A DNA stretch of 45,579 bases from Gammaproteobacteria bacterium CG11_big_fil_rev_8_21_14_0_20_46_22. Its GTDB lineage: Bacteria; Pseudomonadota; Gammaproteobacteria; UBA12402. The position numbers and the translations under genes are program-made. The stretch lies in assembly GCA_002796245.1 (NCBI GenBank), contig PCWT01000048.1, positions 174,501-220,079 on the forward strand, given 5' to 3'. Below are positions 26,898-37,066 of the stretch, piece by piece (the first letter of the stretch is position 1; the number at the start of each line of letters is the position of its first letter). The notes under the pieces were generated by a model that saw nothing but the letters and a program-made list of their open reading frames with translations, had not been told where the DNA came from and searched no databases.

Positions 26898-27589
26898 GCC
26901 TTCTGTCCGGCGATCAAATAGTTCACTGAAATATTATCTGACAAAGAAAAGCGCTTCGTGAAAGGATTGTAACGCATGCCTTTTAGGACTTTTATCTCAA
27001 TGTTTGCCTTGCGAAGCATTGCTGAAAGCTCGGCAGGCGTGATAAATTTTTGATAATCATGTGTGCCGCGTGGCAGAACCTTCAAAAGATATTCAGCACC
27101 AAGTATCGCGGTGAGATAGGCCTTTGGGTTTCGGTTCAGCGTGGATAAAAAGATCTGCCCGCCAGGTTTCAGTAGTTTTGCTAAGTGCTTCACAAAGTCG
27201 TCTGGGTTGGGCACATGCTCGAGTAGTTCCATGCAGGTGATGATATCAAATTGTTCAGGGTGTTTTTCAGCGAAGGTTTCTACGCTCGTGCAGTGGTAGT
27301 CGATGTTAAGGCCTGAGTCCAGTGCGTGGAGTTTGGCGACATCAATCGCTTGTTTAGATAAGTCGATCGCCGTGGTGTTCGCCCCTTTGACTGCAAGGCT
27401 TTCGGATAAGATGCCGCCACCACAACCGACGTCTAGGACATTCTTGTCGGCAAGCTTCACCTGCTCTTCAATAAAACGAACGCGGTGTGGATTTAAATCG
27501 TGCAGTGGTTTGCATGGGCCTTTAGGGTCCCACCACTTTGAAGCCATGGCATCAAATTTTTTCACTTCATTTGGATCGTAGTTGCTCAT
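26894..27589 (-). CDS. ubiG: Ubiquinone biosynthesis O-methyltransferase (231 aa)
   Basis: UbiG carries out both O-methylations in ubiquinone synthesis using S-adenosylmethionine. The N-terminal EVKKFDAMASKWWDPKGPCK and LHDLNPHRVRFIEEQ are UbiG-specific. The SAM motif I is NVLDVGCGGGILSESLA, with CMELLEHVPNP as a later motif and STLNRNPKAYLTAILGAEYL typical of the family. The start at 27589 has AGGTG 8 bases upstream and gives the usual length; an ATG at 27616 is less likely. It is convergent with the PepSY gene. Confidence 0.96.
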   Translation of the reverse strand: MSNYDPNEVKKFDAMASKWWDPKGPCKPLHDLNPHRVRFIEEQVKLADKNVLDVGCGGGILSESLAVKGANTTAIDLSKQAIDVAKLHALDSGLNIDYHCTSVETFAEKHPEQFDIITCMELLEHVPNPDDFVKHLAKLLKPGGQIFLSTLNRNPKAYLTAILGAEYLLKVLPRGTHDYQKFITPAELSAMLRKANIEIKVLKGMRYNPFTKRFSLSDNISVNYLIAGQKA

Positions 27590-27663
27590 GACGGGCACCT
27601 GTTTTAAAGTGATCATTATCGCTGGATGCTTTTTGGCTGTCTAGTTGTTTGGGGAGTATAAAT

Positions 27664-28509
27664 ATGTGCCGATTCATCGCTTACTTGGGAAAGCCACTGC
27701 TAATCAATGATGTGATTAGTAAACCGAAAGACTCGTTGATTAAGCAAAGTGTTCATGCGCTTGAGTCAGATGTCAAGCTTAATGGTGATGGCTTTGGAAT
27801 TGGCTGGTATAACCCCAGCGTTACAAACAAACCGGGTGTCTTTGTTTCGATACTGCCAGCTTGGAATGATTTAAATTTACGAAATATCTCTCACCAGATT
27901 GTCTCTCCTTGTTTTTTTGGCCATGTGCGCGCAGCAGAAGAAGGTTCTGTGACCCACGATAATTGCCATCCCTTTCATTACAAACACTATATGTTTATGC
28001 ACAACGGCGGAATCGGCGGCTATAAAAAAATCAAGCAAGCCCTCTTTGCGCTGTTAAGTGAAGAGGCTTTTTTGCAAATTCATGGCCACACAGACTCTGA
28101 AGCGATGTTTGCACTCTGGTTAACTTGTTTTTTGAAAACCAAGAAAACGCTGGCTGATATGCTTGCTTGCTGGCGGGAAACGCTGAAGATTCTTGAAGGC
28201 TTGCAAGCAGAGTACGGCGTTAATCAACCTTCTTACATTAATGCTTTAGTGACAGATGGAGAAGAAATTTCAGGTGTGCGCTATAGCACAGACCCGGATT
28301 ATTTTTTATCGTTACATTTTTTAGCAGGAAGGGAGTTTGTTCACACAAAAGAAGGTTGCCATATGCTGCCAGCAAAATTTGGTCGAAATGATGCAGTGAT
28401 AATTTCATCAGAGATCGTGACAGCGCATAAAAACGAATGGCGTGAGGTTGAAAAGCAGGCGGTATTTAGTGTTGATCGCCATAAGGTCATTAGCACAGAG
28501 AGTTTATGA
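27664..28509 (+). CDS. Class II glutamine amidotransferase of the YafJ type (281 aa)
   Basis: The N-terminal nucleophile is Cys2 (MCRFIAYLG), exposed after removal of Met, and the start was chosen accordingly; GGGGAG lies 8 bases upstream. Other Ntn-hydrolase features are LNGDGFGIGWY, FFGHVRAAEEG, MFMHNGGIGGYK and GHTDSEAMFALWL. There is no fused synthetase domain, so this is a stand-alone glutaminase-like protein; relatives include YafJ and EgtC. The physiological acceptor is unknown. It overlaps the convergent transporter gene by 6 bp. Confidence 0.9.
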   Translation: MCRFIAYLGKPLLINDVISKPKDSLIKQSVHALESDVKLNGDGFGIGWYNPSVTNKPGVFVSILPAWNDLNLRNISHQIVSPCFFGHVRAAEEGSVTHDNCHPFHYKHYMFMHNGGIGGYKKIKQALFALLSEEAFLQIHGHTDSEAMFALWLTCFLKTKKTLADMLACWRETLKILEGLQAEYGVNQPSYINALVTDGEEISGVRYSTDPDYFLSLHFLAGREFVHTKEGCHMLPAKFGRNDAVIISSEIVTAHKNEWREVEKQAVFSVDRHKVISTESL

Positions 28510-29874
28510 TGATTTGCTACGACGCATATAAATAAAGTACCCCAGATAGATAAAGATCAGTGGGCCGAGTATGAGCTCCAGCTCGTAAGAAATAAGGTTA
28601 TACCCTTTTAAATTCGTGGGCGGTTCAAAGCTAAACAATATGCCTAAAGTGATTGAAACCGCGATACCGAGCACATACAGCTTGTTCAGCAATGGAGAGC
28701 CGGGTAGTTTGTTTAGCGATTTGAAATAGACGGCCGCCAAAAATAAATAAGGAATAAAGTATAAGATCGTTGCCATTAGCACTAACACTTGATACATATT
28801 ATTGATGCTGGGCAAGGCATTTGTGATCAACGTGATTGCGCTGATGATGAGCCCCATCAATAAAATAGCGTTGGCAGGCGAATCATGGCGATTGGTTTTG
28901 TGCAGCCAGTTTGGCAGTATGCCTTTGGGTGTGCATTTAAAAAACATCGTGACAGGCGCTATCAGCCAGATAGTCACTGCAGCAAGCTCAGCAAAAACAA
29001 GTAAAAATGACATTGCCCGGCTAAACCATGGCGCATGGAGTTTTTGGCCCATCACTAGAAACGTTTGCATTAAACCGGATGTGTTTTGCACTTCTGCTGG
29101 TGTGAGTATCACGTTAATCGCGAAGGTTCCAAGCGCATAAAATAGAAAAATTAATAATGAGCCAATAATCAAGCCATTGTAAAGATCGCGCTTGGGGTTT
29201 CTAACGGCGTTTGCAAATGTCGGTATGACCTCAACGCCCGCCATGGCAAACATGATGATAGTCAGGGTTGAGAGTTTGTTGAAAATATGGCCGCTCGGCA
29301 GCGCGGCGCCGGCACTAAAGCTCGTGGCGCTTTTTCCTGTTGCCAGAAGTAAAAACACCCCGAGTAAAATCAAAGCAATGGTCGGAATAATGGTTCCAAG
29401 TAAGCCGCCATATTCGACTAAATATTTGCTGGCCTTCAAGCCAAATAAGCTGACGATGACGATCAACCAGAAAGCGATTAACACACAGGCTGTAATATAA
29501 ACATGATTATTAGCCAGCTGCGGTTTACCGAGAAAGTAGGCAAAGTTGGTCGCCAGGAAAATTAAAACGGCCGGATAATAAAAAATATTATTCACCCAGT
29601 AGAGCCATGCGACGATAAAAGCACTCCGTTTGCCCAGCGCATGCTCTGTCCATTTGTAAATACCCCCTTCTTCCGGGTATAAACGGCTTAACTTTGCGGC
29701 AACAAATACCAGCGGTAAGAAAAATAAAACCGCACCCAGCAACCAATATGAAATAGCGGATGCGCCAATTCCTGCCGCGACGGCAAGCCAGCGAACGCCA
29801 AAATTAGAGATAAAGGTGATTAGAGCAACGTCACGAAAACCCAGGACTTTTTTTTGAGAAGGCGAAGATGTCAT
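28504..29874 (-). CDS. APC-superfamily amino acid permease or antiporter (456 aa)
   Basis: This is a polytopic membrane protein with about 12 hydrophobic segments. The N-terminal VLGFRDVALITFISNFGVRW and FVAAKLSRLYPEEGGIYKWT resemble the glutamate:GABA/amino-acid antiporter branch of the APC superfamily. Another typical element is MFAMAGVEVIPTFANAVRNPKRDL (helix 6 and loop). The substrate is not deducible. The start at 29874 gives a family-like N-terminus but has no good ribosome binding site; an in-frame ATG at 29943 would add 23 residues. Amino acid uptake genes of this type are numerous in Legionellales. Confidence 0.85.
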   Translation of the reverse strand: MTSSPSQKKVLGFRDVALITFISNFGVRWLAVAAGIGASAISYWLLGAVLFFLPLVFVAAKLSRLYPEEGGIYKWTEHALGKRSAFIVAWLYWVNNIFYYPAVLIFLATNFAYFLGKPQLANNHVYITACVLIAFWLIVIVSLFGLKASKYLVEYGGLLGTIIPTIALILLGVFLLLATGKSATSFSAGAALPSGHIFNKLSTLTIIMFAMAGVEVIPTFANAVRNPKRDLYNGLIIGSLLIFLFYALGTFAINVILTPAEVQNTSGLMQTFLVMGQKLHAPWFSRAMSFLLVFAELAAVTIWLIAPVTMFFKCTPKGILPNWLHKTNRHDSPANAILLMGLIISAITLITNALPSINNMYQVLVLMATILYFIPYLFLAAVYFKSLNKLPGSPLLNKLYVLGIAVSITLGILFSFEPPTNLKGYNLISYELELILGPLIFIYLGYFIYMRRSKSS

Positions 29875-30037
29875 GTCATACCAAGCTAAAAAATAACGAA
29901 ACCCGTCGAGTAAATTGGGCAATAATGCTCTAAGTAGCCGCATGCCGCCCAGGGGTAGAATAAGCTAGCAGTTTAGCACTAAGTTAAGAGTGCGCACAAA
30001 TCGCTTGTTGGGGATACATTTTTGTTAGTATGTGGGT

Positions 30038-30043
30038 TATGAT
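30038..30043 (+). promoter_or_regulatory. Possible -10 element of dps-rsmI
   Basis: TATGAT lies 35 bases before the dps ATG. No good -35 is seen, which would be compatible with a stationary-phase sigma factor but does not prove it. Confidence 0.3.
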
Positions 30044-30078
30044 GAGCTTTCTTTCTATCGGATAAACGGGAGTGATGT

Positions 30079-30513
30079 ATGAGTTCAGTGACCAGTGCTT
30101 TGACCAAAGTGTTTGCCAACACTTACGCGCTTTACCTTAAAGCCCAAAACTTCCACTGGCATGTTAAGGGCATCCAGTTTAAAGAGCTGCATGAGCTTTT
30201 TGAGGTGCAATACACCGAGCTTGCGCAAGCGGTGGATGATTTGGCTGAGCGTATTCGTACCTTGGGGGCGAATGTGCCTGCTTCGTTTTCTGCGCTTAAT
30301 GACGTCAAAACCTTGGACGATGGTGATTCCAACATGAAGGGCGAAGACATGCTCAAAGCCTTTGTGGCAGATCATCGCGCGTTGATTGATGATTTGTACG
30401 CAGCCATGAAGGTTGCTCAAGAAGCAGGCGACGAAGGTTCGATCGCGCTCATCAGCGAGCGTATTGCGCATCATGAGAAAAGCGCTTGGATGCTTGATGC
30501 AACGTTGGCTTAA
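30079..30513 (+). CDS. dps: Dps-family ferritin-like DNA-protection protein (144 aa)
   Basis: Dps forms a dodecamer that oxidises and stores iron and protects DNA. The ferroxidase-centre residues are present: His in KAQNFHWHVKG, then ELHELFEVQYTELAQAVDDL with Asp/Glu ligands. The length is slightly shorter than E. coli Dps (167 aa), with no Lys-rich N-terminal tail, so DNA binding may be weak and the protein may act mainly as an iron sink. rsmI starts 3 bases after the stop, so the two are co-transcribed. Confidence 0.93.
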   Translation: MSSVTSALTKVFANTYALYLKAQNFHWHVKGIQFKELHELFEVQYTELAQAVDDLAERIRTLGANVPASFSALNDVKTLDDGDSNMKGEDMLKAFVADHRALIDDLYAAMKVAQEAGDEGSIALISERIAHHEKSAWMLDATLA

Positions 30514-30516
30514 CTT

Positions 30517-31350
30517 ATGCCGGGAACTTTGTACGTGGTGGCCACGCCGATTGGCCACCTCGACGATATTTCATTGCGAGCGTTAGAAACCCTAAAAGCG
30601 GTTAAACTGATTGCCTGTGAAGACACTCGCCACAGCAAAAAATTATTGAATCATTTTGGCATCACCACACCCTTGTTTGCTTTGCATGCGCATAATGAAG
30701 AAGCTTGCGCAGATGTACTGATCGAGCGGCTGGTGGCAGGTGATGATATTGGGCTGATTTCCGATGCGGGCACACCGTTGATCAGCGATCCAGGGTGTCG
30801 TTTTGTGGCGCAAGCCAAAAGCTTGGGTATCACGGTGTCACCTTTGCCGGGTGCTTGTGCGGCCATCGCCGCTTTGTCTGTGGCCGGCTTGCCAAGTCAT
30901 ACTTTTCATTTTGTCGGCTTTTTGTCGAGCAAAGGCGGTGCCCGTAAAAAGCAGTTGGCCACCTTGGCTCATGAGTCGCCAACGCTGATTTTTTATGAGG
31001 CGCCTCATCGCATCATCGAAACCCTGAGTGATATGGTCGTGGTGTTTGGTCCTGAGCGTATGGCGTGTTTGGCACGCGAAATGACCAAAACCTTCGAAAC
31101 GGTGCTTCGCCTACCCTTGGCCGAGCTGCTGGCCCTGGTTCAAAAAGATCCAAATCAAACCCGTGGCGAAATGGTGCTGTTGATTCAGGGCGATAGCCAG
31201 AAGTCGCATCAAGCCCATCATCTAGCGCCTGAGCATATCTACCAGCTGTTACAGGCTGAGCTGCCGCCGTCAAAGGCCGCGAAACTTGCGGCCAAAATCA
31301 CGGGTCTAAGCAAGAAAGATCTCTATCTGGGTGGCGATCAATCCGATTAA
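30517..31350 (+). CDS. rsmI: 16S rRNA (cytidine-1402-2'-O)-methyltransferase (277 aa)
   Basis: RsmI methylates the ribose of C1402 in the 16S rRNA decoding centre. The SAM-binding tetrapyrrole-methylase fold is shown by LYVVATPIGHLDDIS, IACEDTRHSKKLL, GLISDAGTPLISDPG, PLPGACAAIAALSVAGLP and FYEAPHRIIETL. The length is typical (about 280 aa). In many genomes rsmI diverges from yraM/lpoA; here it is coupled to dps. Its stop overlaps the convergent small membrane protein gene by 4 bp. Confidence 0.96.
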   Translation: MPGTLYVVATPIGHLDDISLRALETLKAVKLIACEDTRHSKKLLNHFGITTPLFALHAHNEEACADVLIERLVAGDDIGLISDAGTPLISDPGCRFVAQAKSLGITVSPLPGACAAIAALSVAGLPSHTFHFVGFLSSKGGARKKQLATLAHESPTLIFYEAPHRIIETLSDMVVVFGPERMACLAREMTKTFETVLRLPLAELLALVQKDPNQTRGEMVLLIQGDSQKSHQAHHLAPEHIYQLLQAELPPSKAAKLAAKITGLSKKDLYLGGDQSD

Positions 31351-31664
31351 ACGGAGCCGTAACGGCTTCTTTCCGCACAGCCTTCAAAACCGATTTCAAT
31401 GGCGTTTGAGATTTTTCGGCCTAAAAGCACGGTGCATAGGACAACTGCAAGCCCAGCAAAAACGCCGCCTACGATAATGCCGGTGATTGACTGATCTTCG
31501 TCATGGTGGTAGTGGTGTCTGTGGTCAGCCAGCCAGCCGGCGCCAACAATTAGCCCACCTATGGCTGCGCCAATTAAGGTGCCGGATAGATAACCTAGCA
31601 TTTTTGCTATCACGCCTCTGCAATCTGAGGCGCATTCTCTGGGTGAAGGGCAATGGTTTCTCAT
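31347..31664 (-). CDS. Small membrane protein of unknown function (105 aa)
   Basis: I do not recognise this protein. It has a Cys-containing N-terminus (MRNHCPSPRECASDCRG), a glycine-rich membrane segment at about 24-46 (LGYLSGTLIGAAIGGLIVGA), a His/Asp-rich loop (DHRHHYHHDEDQ) that could bind metal, a second membrane segment at about 58-80, and a charged tail. AGAGGT lies about 7 bases before the ATG at 31664, which favours this start over 31703. It diverges from gyrA. Confidence 0.65.
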   Translation of the reverse strand: MRNHCPSPRECASDCRGVIAKMLGYLSGTLIGAAIGGLIVGAGWLADHRHHYHHDEDQSITGIIVGGVFAGLAVVLCTVLLGRKISNAIEIGFEGCAERSRYGSV

Positions 31665-31839
31665 GGTTGACCTCTTGTTTTGTCTATTTTTAAGCCACTC
31701 CATTTTACAAAGGTCTTAGGATTATCGTTACCGTAAAATCTACGCAGTACAGTGCCTCTTTGAGACTCAAAATCCCTGTAAAAACCAAGCATTTTTGTCC
31801 GGTTCATGGTAAGCTTTCCGGCTAAGAAAAGGGTCCATT

Positions 31840-34401
31840 ATGAGCATCAATAACACTGGCATCACGCCTATTACGATTGAAGATGAGTTGAAGCAATCTT
31901 ACCTCGATTATGCGATGAGCGTGATCGTGGGTCGTGCCCTGCCAGACGTTCGTGATGGCTTAAAACCTGTGCACCGTCGCGTATTGTTTGCGATGCATGA
32001 ACTCAATAACGACTGGAATAAAGCGTATAAAAAATCGGCTCGTGTGGTCGGTGATGTCATCGGTAAATATCACCCTCATGGTGATACGGCGGTTTACGAT
32101 ACGATCGTTCGTATGGCTCAGCCGTTCAGTTTGCGCTATATGCTGGTTGACGGCCAGGGTAACTTCGGTTCGGTCGATGGCGATGCGCCAGCGGCCATGC
32201 GTTATACCGAAGTGCGCATGTCGCGTTTAGCCCATGATTTGTTGATCGACTTGGATAAAGAAACCGTCGATTTCTCGCCGAACTACGATGGCACGGAGAT
32301 GATTCCTGACGTGTTGCCCACACGTGTGCCGAATTTATTGGTCAATGGTTCTTCGGGTATTGCGGTGGGTATGGCCACCAATATTCCTCCGCACAATATC
32401 AATGAGGTGATCACAGCGTGTTTGGCCCTGATTGAGAACCCGGCACTCACTATTGATGAGCTTATGGGGTTTATTCCAGGCCCCGATTTCCCAACGGCAG
32501 CAATTATCAATGGCCGCGCGGGTATTGTTTCGGCCTACCGTACGGGTCGTGGTCGTATTTATGTGCGTGCGCGAGCGACCATCGAAGACGATAAAAGTCA
32601 CCAGCGCATCGTGGTCACCGAGTTGCCTTATCAGGTTAATAAAGCCCGCTTGCTTGAGAAAATTGCTGAATTGGTTAAAGAGAAAAAAATCGAAGGTATC
32701 AGCGGTTTGCGCGATGAGTCTGATAAAGACGGCATGCGTATGGTCATTGAGCTCAAGCGGGGTGAAATGGCTGAAGTGATTTTGAATAACCTTTACGCCC
32801 AAACACAAATGCAAACGGTGTTTGGTATTAACATGGTGGCGTTGGTCAATGGTGAGCCCAAGCTCTTCAATCTAAAAGAATTGCTCGAAGCTTTTATTCG
32901 TCATCGCCGTGAAGTAGTGGTGCGCCGCACTGTGTTTGAGCTTCGAAAAGCGCGTGAACGTGCGCATATTTTGGAAGGGCTAAGCATCGCGCAAGTTAAT
33001 ATCGATAAAATGATCACGCTCATTAAGCAAGCGCCGAATCCTGCTGAGGCCAAAGTGGCTTTGCAAGAAAATCTCTGGCAAGTGGGTGATGTGAAAACCA
33101 TGCGCGGCGAAGCCGATATCGATTTTAGCCTGATTGATCATGAGGGCATGGGTTTTCAGGATGGTGCCTTGTATCGCTTATCTGAAACACAGGCTCAAGC
33201 CATTTTGGAATTACGTTTGCATCGATTAACCGGCTTGGAGAAAGACAAGCTGTTTGGTGAGTACCGCGAGATTTTAGAAAAAATCAAAGAACTTAGTTTC
33301 ATTTTATCCAGTACGGATCGTTTGCTGGAAGTGATTTCCGATGAATTGAAAGCAGTGCTTGCCCAGTACGGCGATGAGCGCCGCACCGAAATTATCGAAA
33401 GTCAGGCCGACCTTACTGCAGCGGATTTGATCACCGAAGAAGACTTGGTGGTGACCGTTTCGCGTGAAGGCTATGTTAAAGCACAGTCTTTAACGGCCTA
33501 TCAAGCACAGCGCCGTGGTGGTCGCGGTAAATCGGCGACGAATGTCAAAGATGAAGATGTGATTGAGCGTTTGGTGATTGCTAATTCTCATGACACGATC
33601 TTGTGCTTCTCAAGTATTGGTAAAGTCTATTGGCTGAAAACGTATCAATTGCCGCAGGGCAGCCGAAATTCGCGTGGCAAGCCGATTGTGAATATTTTGC
33701 CGCTCACTGAAAATGAACGTATCACATCAATTTTGCCGATTAAAGAATTTGATCAGGGCAAGTTTGTGTTTATGGCCTGCGCATCGGGCATGGTGAAAAA
33801 AGTGTCTTTGGAGGCGTTCTCACGCCCACGATCAAACGGGATTATTGCGGTTGAGCTGCCTGGCGATGATCAATTGATCGGTGTTGATATCACTAACGGT
33901 GAGCGGGAAGTCATGATCTTTATCGACAGTGGTAAGTCGATTCGTTTTCATGAGCAAGCGGTGCGTCCTATGGGTCGAACTGCGCGTGGTGTGCGTGGTG
34001 TGAAGTTACAAGCCGGGCAAAAGGCTGTTTCATTAATTATCGTGCATGATGCGATTGATATCTTAACGGCGACAGAGAATGGTTTTGGTAAACGCACAGA
34101 CGTTGAAGAATATCGTGTGACAGGTCGAGGTGGCCAGGGTGTCATTTCTATCCAAGTCAATGAACGTAACGGTAAGGTGATCGGCGCGGTGGCTGTGAAA
34201 GCAGGCTTTGACATGATGCTCATTACAAACCGAGGAACGTTGGTGCGTACTCGGGCTGACGAGGTGTCGAAAGTTGGCCGAAATACGCAGGGTGTTCGTT
34301 TGATTCGCTTAAGCGAAGGTGAAAGGCTCATCAGTTTGGAAGCGTTTGAGGACGTTGTGGCTGATGAGGCGATAGACGACATCTCTTCAGAAGAAGAGTA
34401 A
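31840..34401 (+). CDS. gyrA: DNA gyrase subunit A (853 aa)
   Basis: GyrA is the DNA cleavage and religation subunit of gyrase. The catalytic Tyr122 is in [10 protein letters not shown]. The quinolone-resistance region reads [15 protein letters not shown], with Thr at position 83 and Asp at 87 (E. coli numbering coincides). The GyrA box is QRRGGRGK, which distinguishes it from ParC. Six C-terminal beta-pinwheel blades follow, and the protein ends in an acidic tail ([12 protein letters not shown]). The length is close to that of E. coli (875 aa). The mrp operon follows after a 38-bp gap. Confidence 0.98.
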   Translation: MSINNTGITPITIEDELKQSYLDYAMSVIVGRALPDVRDGLKPVHRRVLFAMHELNNDWNKAYKKSARVVGDVIGKYHPHGDTAVYDTIVRMAQPFSLRYMLVDGQGNFGSVDGDAPAAMRYTEVRMSRLAHDLLIDLDKETVDFSPNYDGTEMIPDVLPTRVPNLLVNGSSGIAVGMATNIPPHNINEVITACLALIENPALTIDELMGFIPGPDFPTAAIINGRAGIVSAYRTGRGRIYVRARATIEDDKSHQRIVVTELPYQVNKARLLEKIAELVKEKKIEGISGLRDESDKDGMRMVIELKRGEMAEVILNNLYAQTQMQTVFGINMVALVNGEPKLFNLKELLEAFIRHRREVVVRRTVFELRKARERAHILEGLSIAQVNIDKMITLIKQAPNPAEAKVALQENLWQVGDVKTMRGEADIDFSLIDHEGMGFQDGALYRLSETQAQAILELRLHRLTGLEKDKLFGEYREILEKIKELSFILSSTDRLLEVISDELKAVLAQYGDERRTEIIESQADLTAADLITEEDLVVTVSREGYVKAQSLTAYQAQRRGGRGKSATNVKDEDVIERLVIANSHDTILCFSSIGKVYWLKTYQLPQGSRNSRGKPIVNILPLTENERITSILPIKEFDQGKFVFMACASGMVKKVSLEAFSRPRSNGIIAVELPGDDQLIGVDITNGEREVMIFIDSGKSIRFHEQAVRPMGRTARGVRGVKLQAGQKAVSLIIVHDAIDILTATENGFGKRTDVEEYRVTGRGGQGVISIQVNERNGKVIGAVAVKAGFDMMLITNRGTLVRTRADEVSKVGRNTQGVRLIRLSEGERLISLEAFEDVVADEAIDDISSEEE

Positions 34402-34439
34402 GTCTTAGCGGCCGTAGATCGCCATCAGTGGGTAAAGGG

Positions 34440-36659
34440 ATGAGGCGTTTTTTAAGCTACAGTCTCGCCGGTTTGGCTTTATTAGTCTTCGTGGCCGTAT
34501 GGTATTTGCCTGCCTCTAGGCCGCTGTCCTTTTCTTGCGCCTGGTTGCCGGCTTTAGGCGTTAATCTCAGTTTTAATATTGACGGTTTGAGTCAGCTCTT
34601 TATTTTACTGATCAGCGCGATGGGCGTATTGATTGTTTTATACAGTCATCAGTATTTAAAAAGCAGCGCCTTATATTATCGTTACCTTCTGTTTTTGGCT
34701 TTATTTATGGTGGCGATGCTGGTCACTGTGGCGGCGAACAATTTAATTGTCTTGTTCACAGCCTGGGAGGCTACAAGCATCAGTTCATTTTTGCTGATCA
34801 GTTACCATTACTATCAGCGGCGCAGTCGTAATGCTGCATTGCAAGGCTTGCTGGTTACGATGTTTGGCGGCCTTTTTTTATTGCTCATGGCTTTTTTACT
34901 TTATGCTGTCACGGGTACCTTTACCATCACAACGCTGATTGCTGATCATCAACACATCATTCATAGCGCATACTACCCTTGGATTTTTATTTTTTTCTTG
35001 TTGGCTGTGATGACAAAGTCCGCGCAGTGGCCGTTTCACTTTTGGTTGCCCAATGCAATGGAAGCACCAACGCCGGTGAGCGCGTATCTGCATTCGGCGA
35101 CGATGGTTAAGCTTGGCTTATACTTAACGGCGCGATGTTTGCCGCTCTTGGGTGGCACGGTTTTGTGGCACGATGCCTTAGCCATAGTGGCGATGATTAC
35201 TCTATTCGTTGCAGGTATTTTATGTTGTTTGCAGTATGACTTAAAACGTTTTCTCGCCTACTCAACTGTGATGGCCTTGGCCTTGGTTTTGTGGCTATTG
35301 GCCGATGGTAGCGAACAAAGCGTGCAGGCTGCGCTAGTATTTTTATGTGCCCATGCATTGTATAAAGCAGCATTATTTTTGTGTGCCGGTAATATCGATC
35401 ACGCCACAGGTGAGCGCGACGTGAGAAATTTAGGCAGCCTGTGTAAAGCAATGCCGCTGACATTTGTTGCGGTGCTACTGGCTTCAGCATCACTGGCAGG
35501 TCTTCCGCCGCTGTTGGGTTTTGTGGTCAAAGAGTTGGTGTATGCCGTAAAGCTCAATGGGGCTTGGTCTATGCTTGAAGTGCCTGTTGCTGTGATGAGT
35601 AATGTGGTTTTTGTCGCCTTGGCTTTGTTATTGGTGGTGCGACCTTTTTTAAGTCGTCGAGTGAAAACACCGTTGATTCACCAGGACAGTTTTTTCTTGG
35701 CTTGGCCGCCGTTATTGCTGGCGTTGCTCAGTGTCATATTCGGCCTTCAGCCAAACCTACTGAATAAGCATCTCATCGCCCCTGCGATGCGAGCAATATT
35801 GCCGGTTGATAGTATTTCACAGTTGTCGCTTTGGCATGGTCTAACGCCTTCGCTTTACTTGAGTGGCTTTACACTGTTAGTGGGCTGTGTGGCTTATGCG
35901 CTTTATGCGCGCTTTGGCCGAAGCCTGCCGAATTTTATGCCGCGAATCGGTGTGGAAAGCGTGTATCATTACACACTGGATCGTTTAAATACCTGGTCTT
36001 TCCAGGTTACGCGATTTTTTCATCACGGCCGTTTGCGCGAGTACTTGGCTTTAGTCTTCTTATTTGTGGCTGTTTTGTTGTGGGCGGTGTTCATCGCAAA
36101 TAATGACATTACGATTAAACAATGGATGCCGCGTGCACCTTGGTTTGATGATATCTTAGTGGTTTCTTTGATTGCTGCAGCGGCTATGACCGTGGTTAGC
36201 GCGCCGTATATGGTCAGTCTGGTGATGCTCGGCGTTGTGGGCTTGCTGACTACGTTTATTTTTATTCTTTATTCTGCGCCTGACGTGGCTTTAACACAGT
36301 TGTTGGTCGACATTTTGACGGTCGTTATCACGGTGCTTGCTTTGTATCGTTTGGAAAAATTGCCCAAGCCTCAGCTGACTTCGCGTTTTTATCGCTGGCG
36401 AAACGCTTTGATTGCAGCGGCAATGGGTTTGATTGTGACGCTAATGATGCTGGCCAGTTTAAGTCAGCCGTTTAATCGTTTCTTGAGCGAGTTTTATATT
36501 GCGCATGCCAAAACATTGGCGCACGGTCAAAACGTTGTGAATGTTATTTTGGTTGATTTTCGTGCGTTTGATACCTTGGGTGAAACCTTAGTCGTCGCGA
36601 TGGCAGGCTTAGGTGTTTATATTTTATGGTATCGCTTATTGGTGAGAAAGAAATCATGA
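34440..36659 (+). CDS. mrpA: Na+/H+ antiporter subunit A (739 aa)
   Basis: MrpA is the large NuoL-like subunit of the multi-subunit Mrp (Mnh/Sha) cation/proton antiporter in the inner membrane. The N-terminal two thirds show NuoL features (FTAWEATSISSFLLISYHYY, SAQWPFHFWLPNAMEAPTPV, SAYLHSATMVKLGLYL, ATGERDVRNLGSL). The C-terminal third carries the MrpA-specific region with APDVALTQLLVDILTVVITV. At 739 residues it is slightly shorter than Bacillus MrpA (about 800). The ATG at 34440 is preferred over a GTG at 34428. The stop overlaps mrpB (ATGA). Confidence 0.95.
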   Translation: MRRFLSYSLAGLALLVFVAVWYLPASRPLSFSCAWLPALGVNLSFNIDGLSQLFILLISAMGVLIVLYSHQYLKSSALYYRYLLFLALFMVAMLVTVAANNLIVLFTAWEATSISSFLLISYHYYQRRSRNAALQGLLVTMFGGLFLLLMAFLLYAVTGTFTITTLIADHQHIIHSAYYPWIFIFFLLAVMTKSAQWPFHFWLPNAMEAPTPVSAYLHSATMVKLGLYLTARCLPLLGGTVLWHDALAIVAMITLFVAGILCCLQYDLKRFLAYSTVMALALVLWLLADGSEQSVQAALVFLCAHALYKAALFLCAGNIDHATGERDVRNLGSLCKAMPLTFVAVLLASASLAGLPPLLGFVVKELVYAVKLNGAWSMLEVPVAVMSNVVFVALALLLVVRPFLSRRVKTPLIHQDSFFLAWPPLLLALLSVIFGLQPNLLNKHLIAPAMRAILPVDSISQLSLWHGLTPSLYLSGFTLLVGCVAYALYARFGRSLPNFMPRIGVESVYHYTLDRLNTWSFQVTRFFHHGRLREYLALVFLFVAVLLWAVFIANNDITIKQWMPRAPWFDDILVVSLIAAAAMTVVSAPYMVSLVMLGVVGLLTTFIFILYSAPDVALTQLLVDILTVVITVLALYRLEKLPKPQLTSRFYRWRNALIAAAMGLIVTLMMLASLSQPFNRFLSEFYIAHAKTLAHGQNVVNVILVDFRAFDTLGETLVVAMAGLGVYILWYRLLVRKKS

Positions 36660-37066
36660 ACTCCTTGATTTTGCGCGTAGCCAGTGGGTTCTTAACGATA
36701 TTAATGCTGTTGTTTGCATTATTTATTTTATGGCGCGGTCATAATAATCCAGGCGGTGGTTTCATTGCTGGTTTAATTGCTTCAGCAGCATTAGGCTTAT
36801 ACACCATGGCCAATGGCGTTGAGAAAGCGCAACGCTTGATCCGATGGCCAGTGTTTTACTACTTAGCCACGGGCATTACGATCAGTGTTGTCGCAGCGGT
36901 ATCGCCGCTATTTTTAGGCCAGCCTTTTTTTACCGGGCTTTGGTTTGGTGCATCTTGGTTTTCGGTTGGCACCCCGATGCTTTTTGATATAGGGGTGTTT
37001 TTAACCGTTGTTTCTGCCGTATTGATGATGATATTTGTGCTGGAATCTAAGCCGGAGAGCGATTAG
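36656..37066 (+). CDS. mrpB: Na+/H+ antiporter subunit B (136 aa)
   Basis: MrpB is a small polytopic subunit with four hydrophobic segments. The family core HNNPGGGFIAGLIASAALGL is at about 33-52, and GLWFGASWFSVGTPMLFDIG follows at about 98-117. The ATG overlaps the mrpA stop, which decides this start over 36626. Its TAG overlaps the GTG of mrpC by one base. Confidence 0.95.
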   Translation: MNSLILRVASGFLTILMLLFALFILWRGHNNPGGGFIAGLIASAALGLYTMANGVEKAQRLIRWPVFYYLATGITISVVAAVSPLFLGQPFFTGLWFGASWFSVGTPMLFDIGVFLTVVSAVLMMIFVLESKPESD

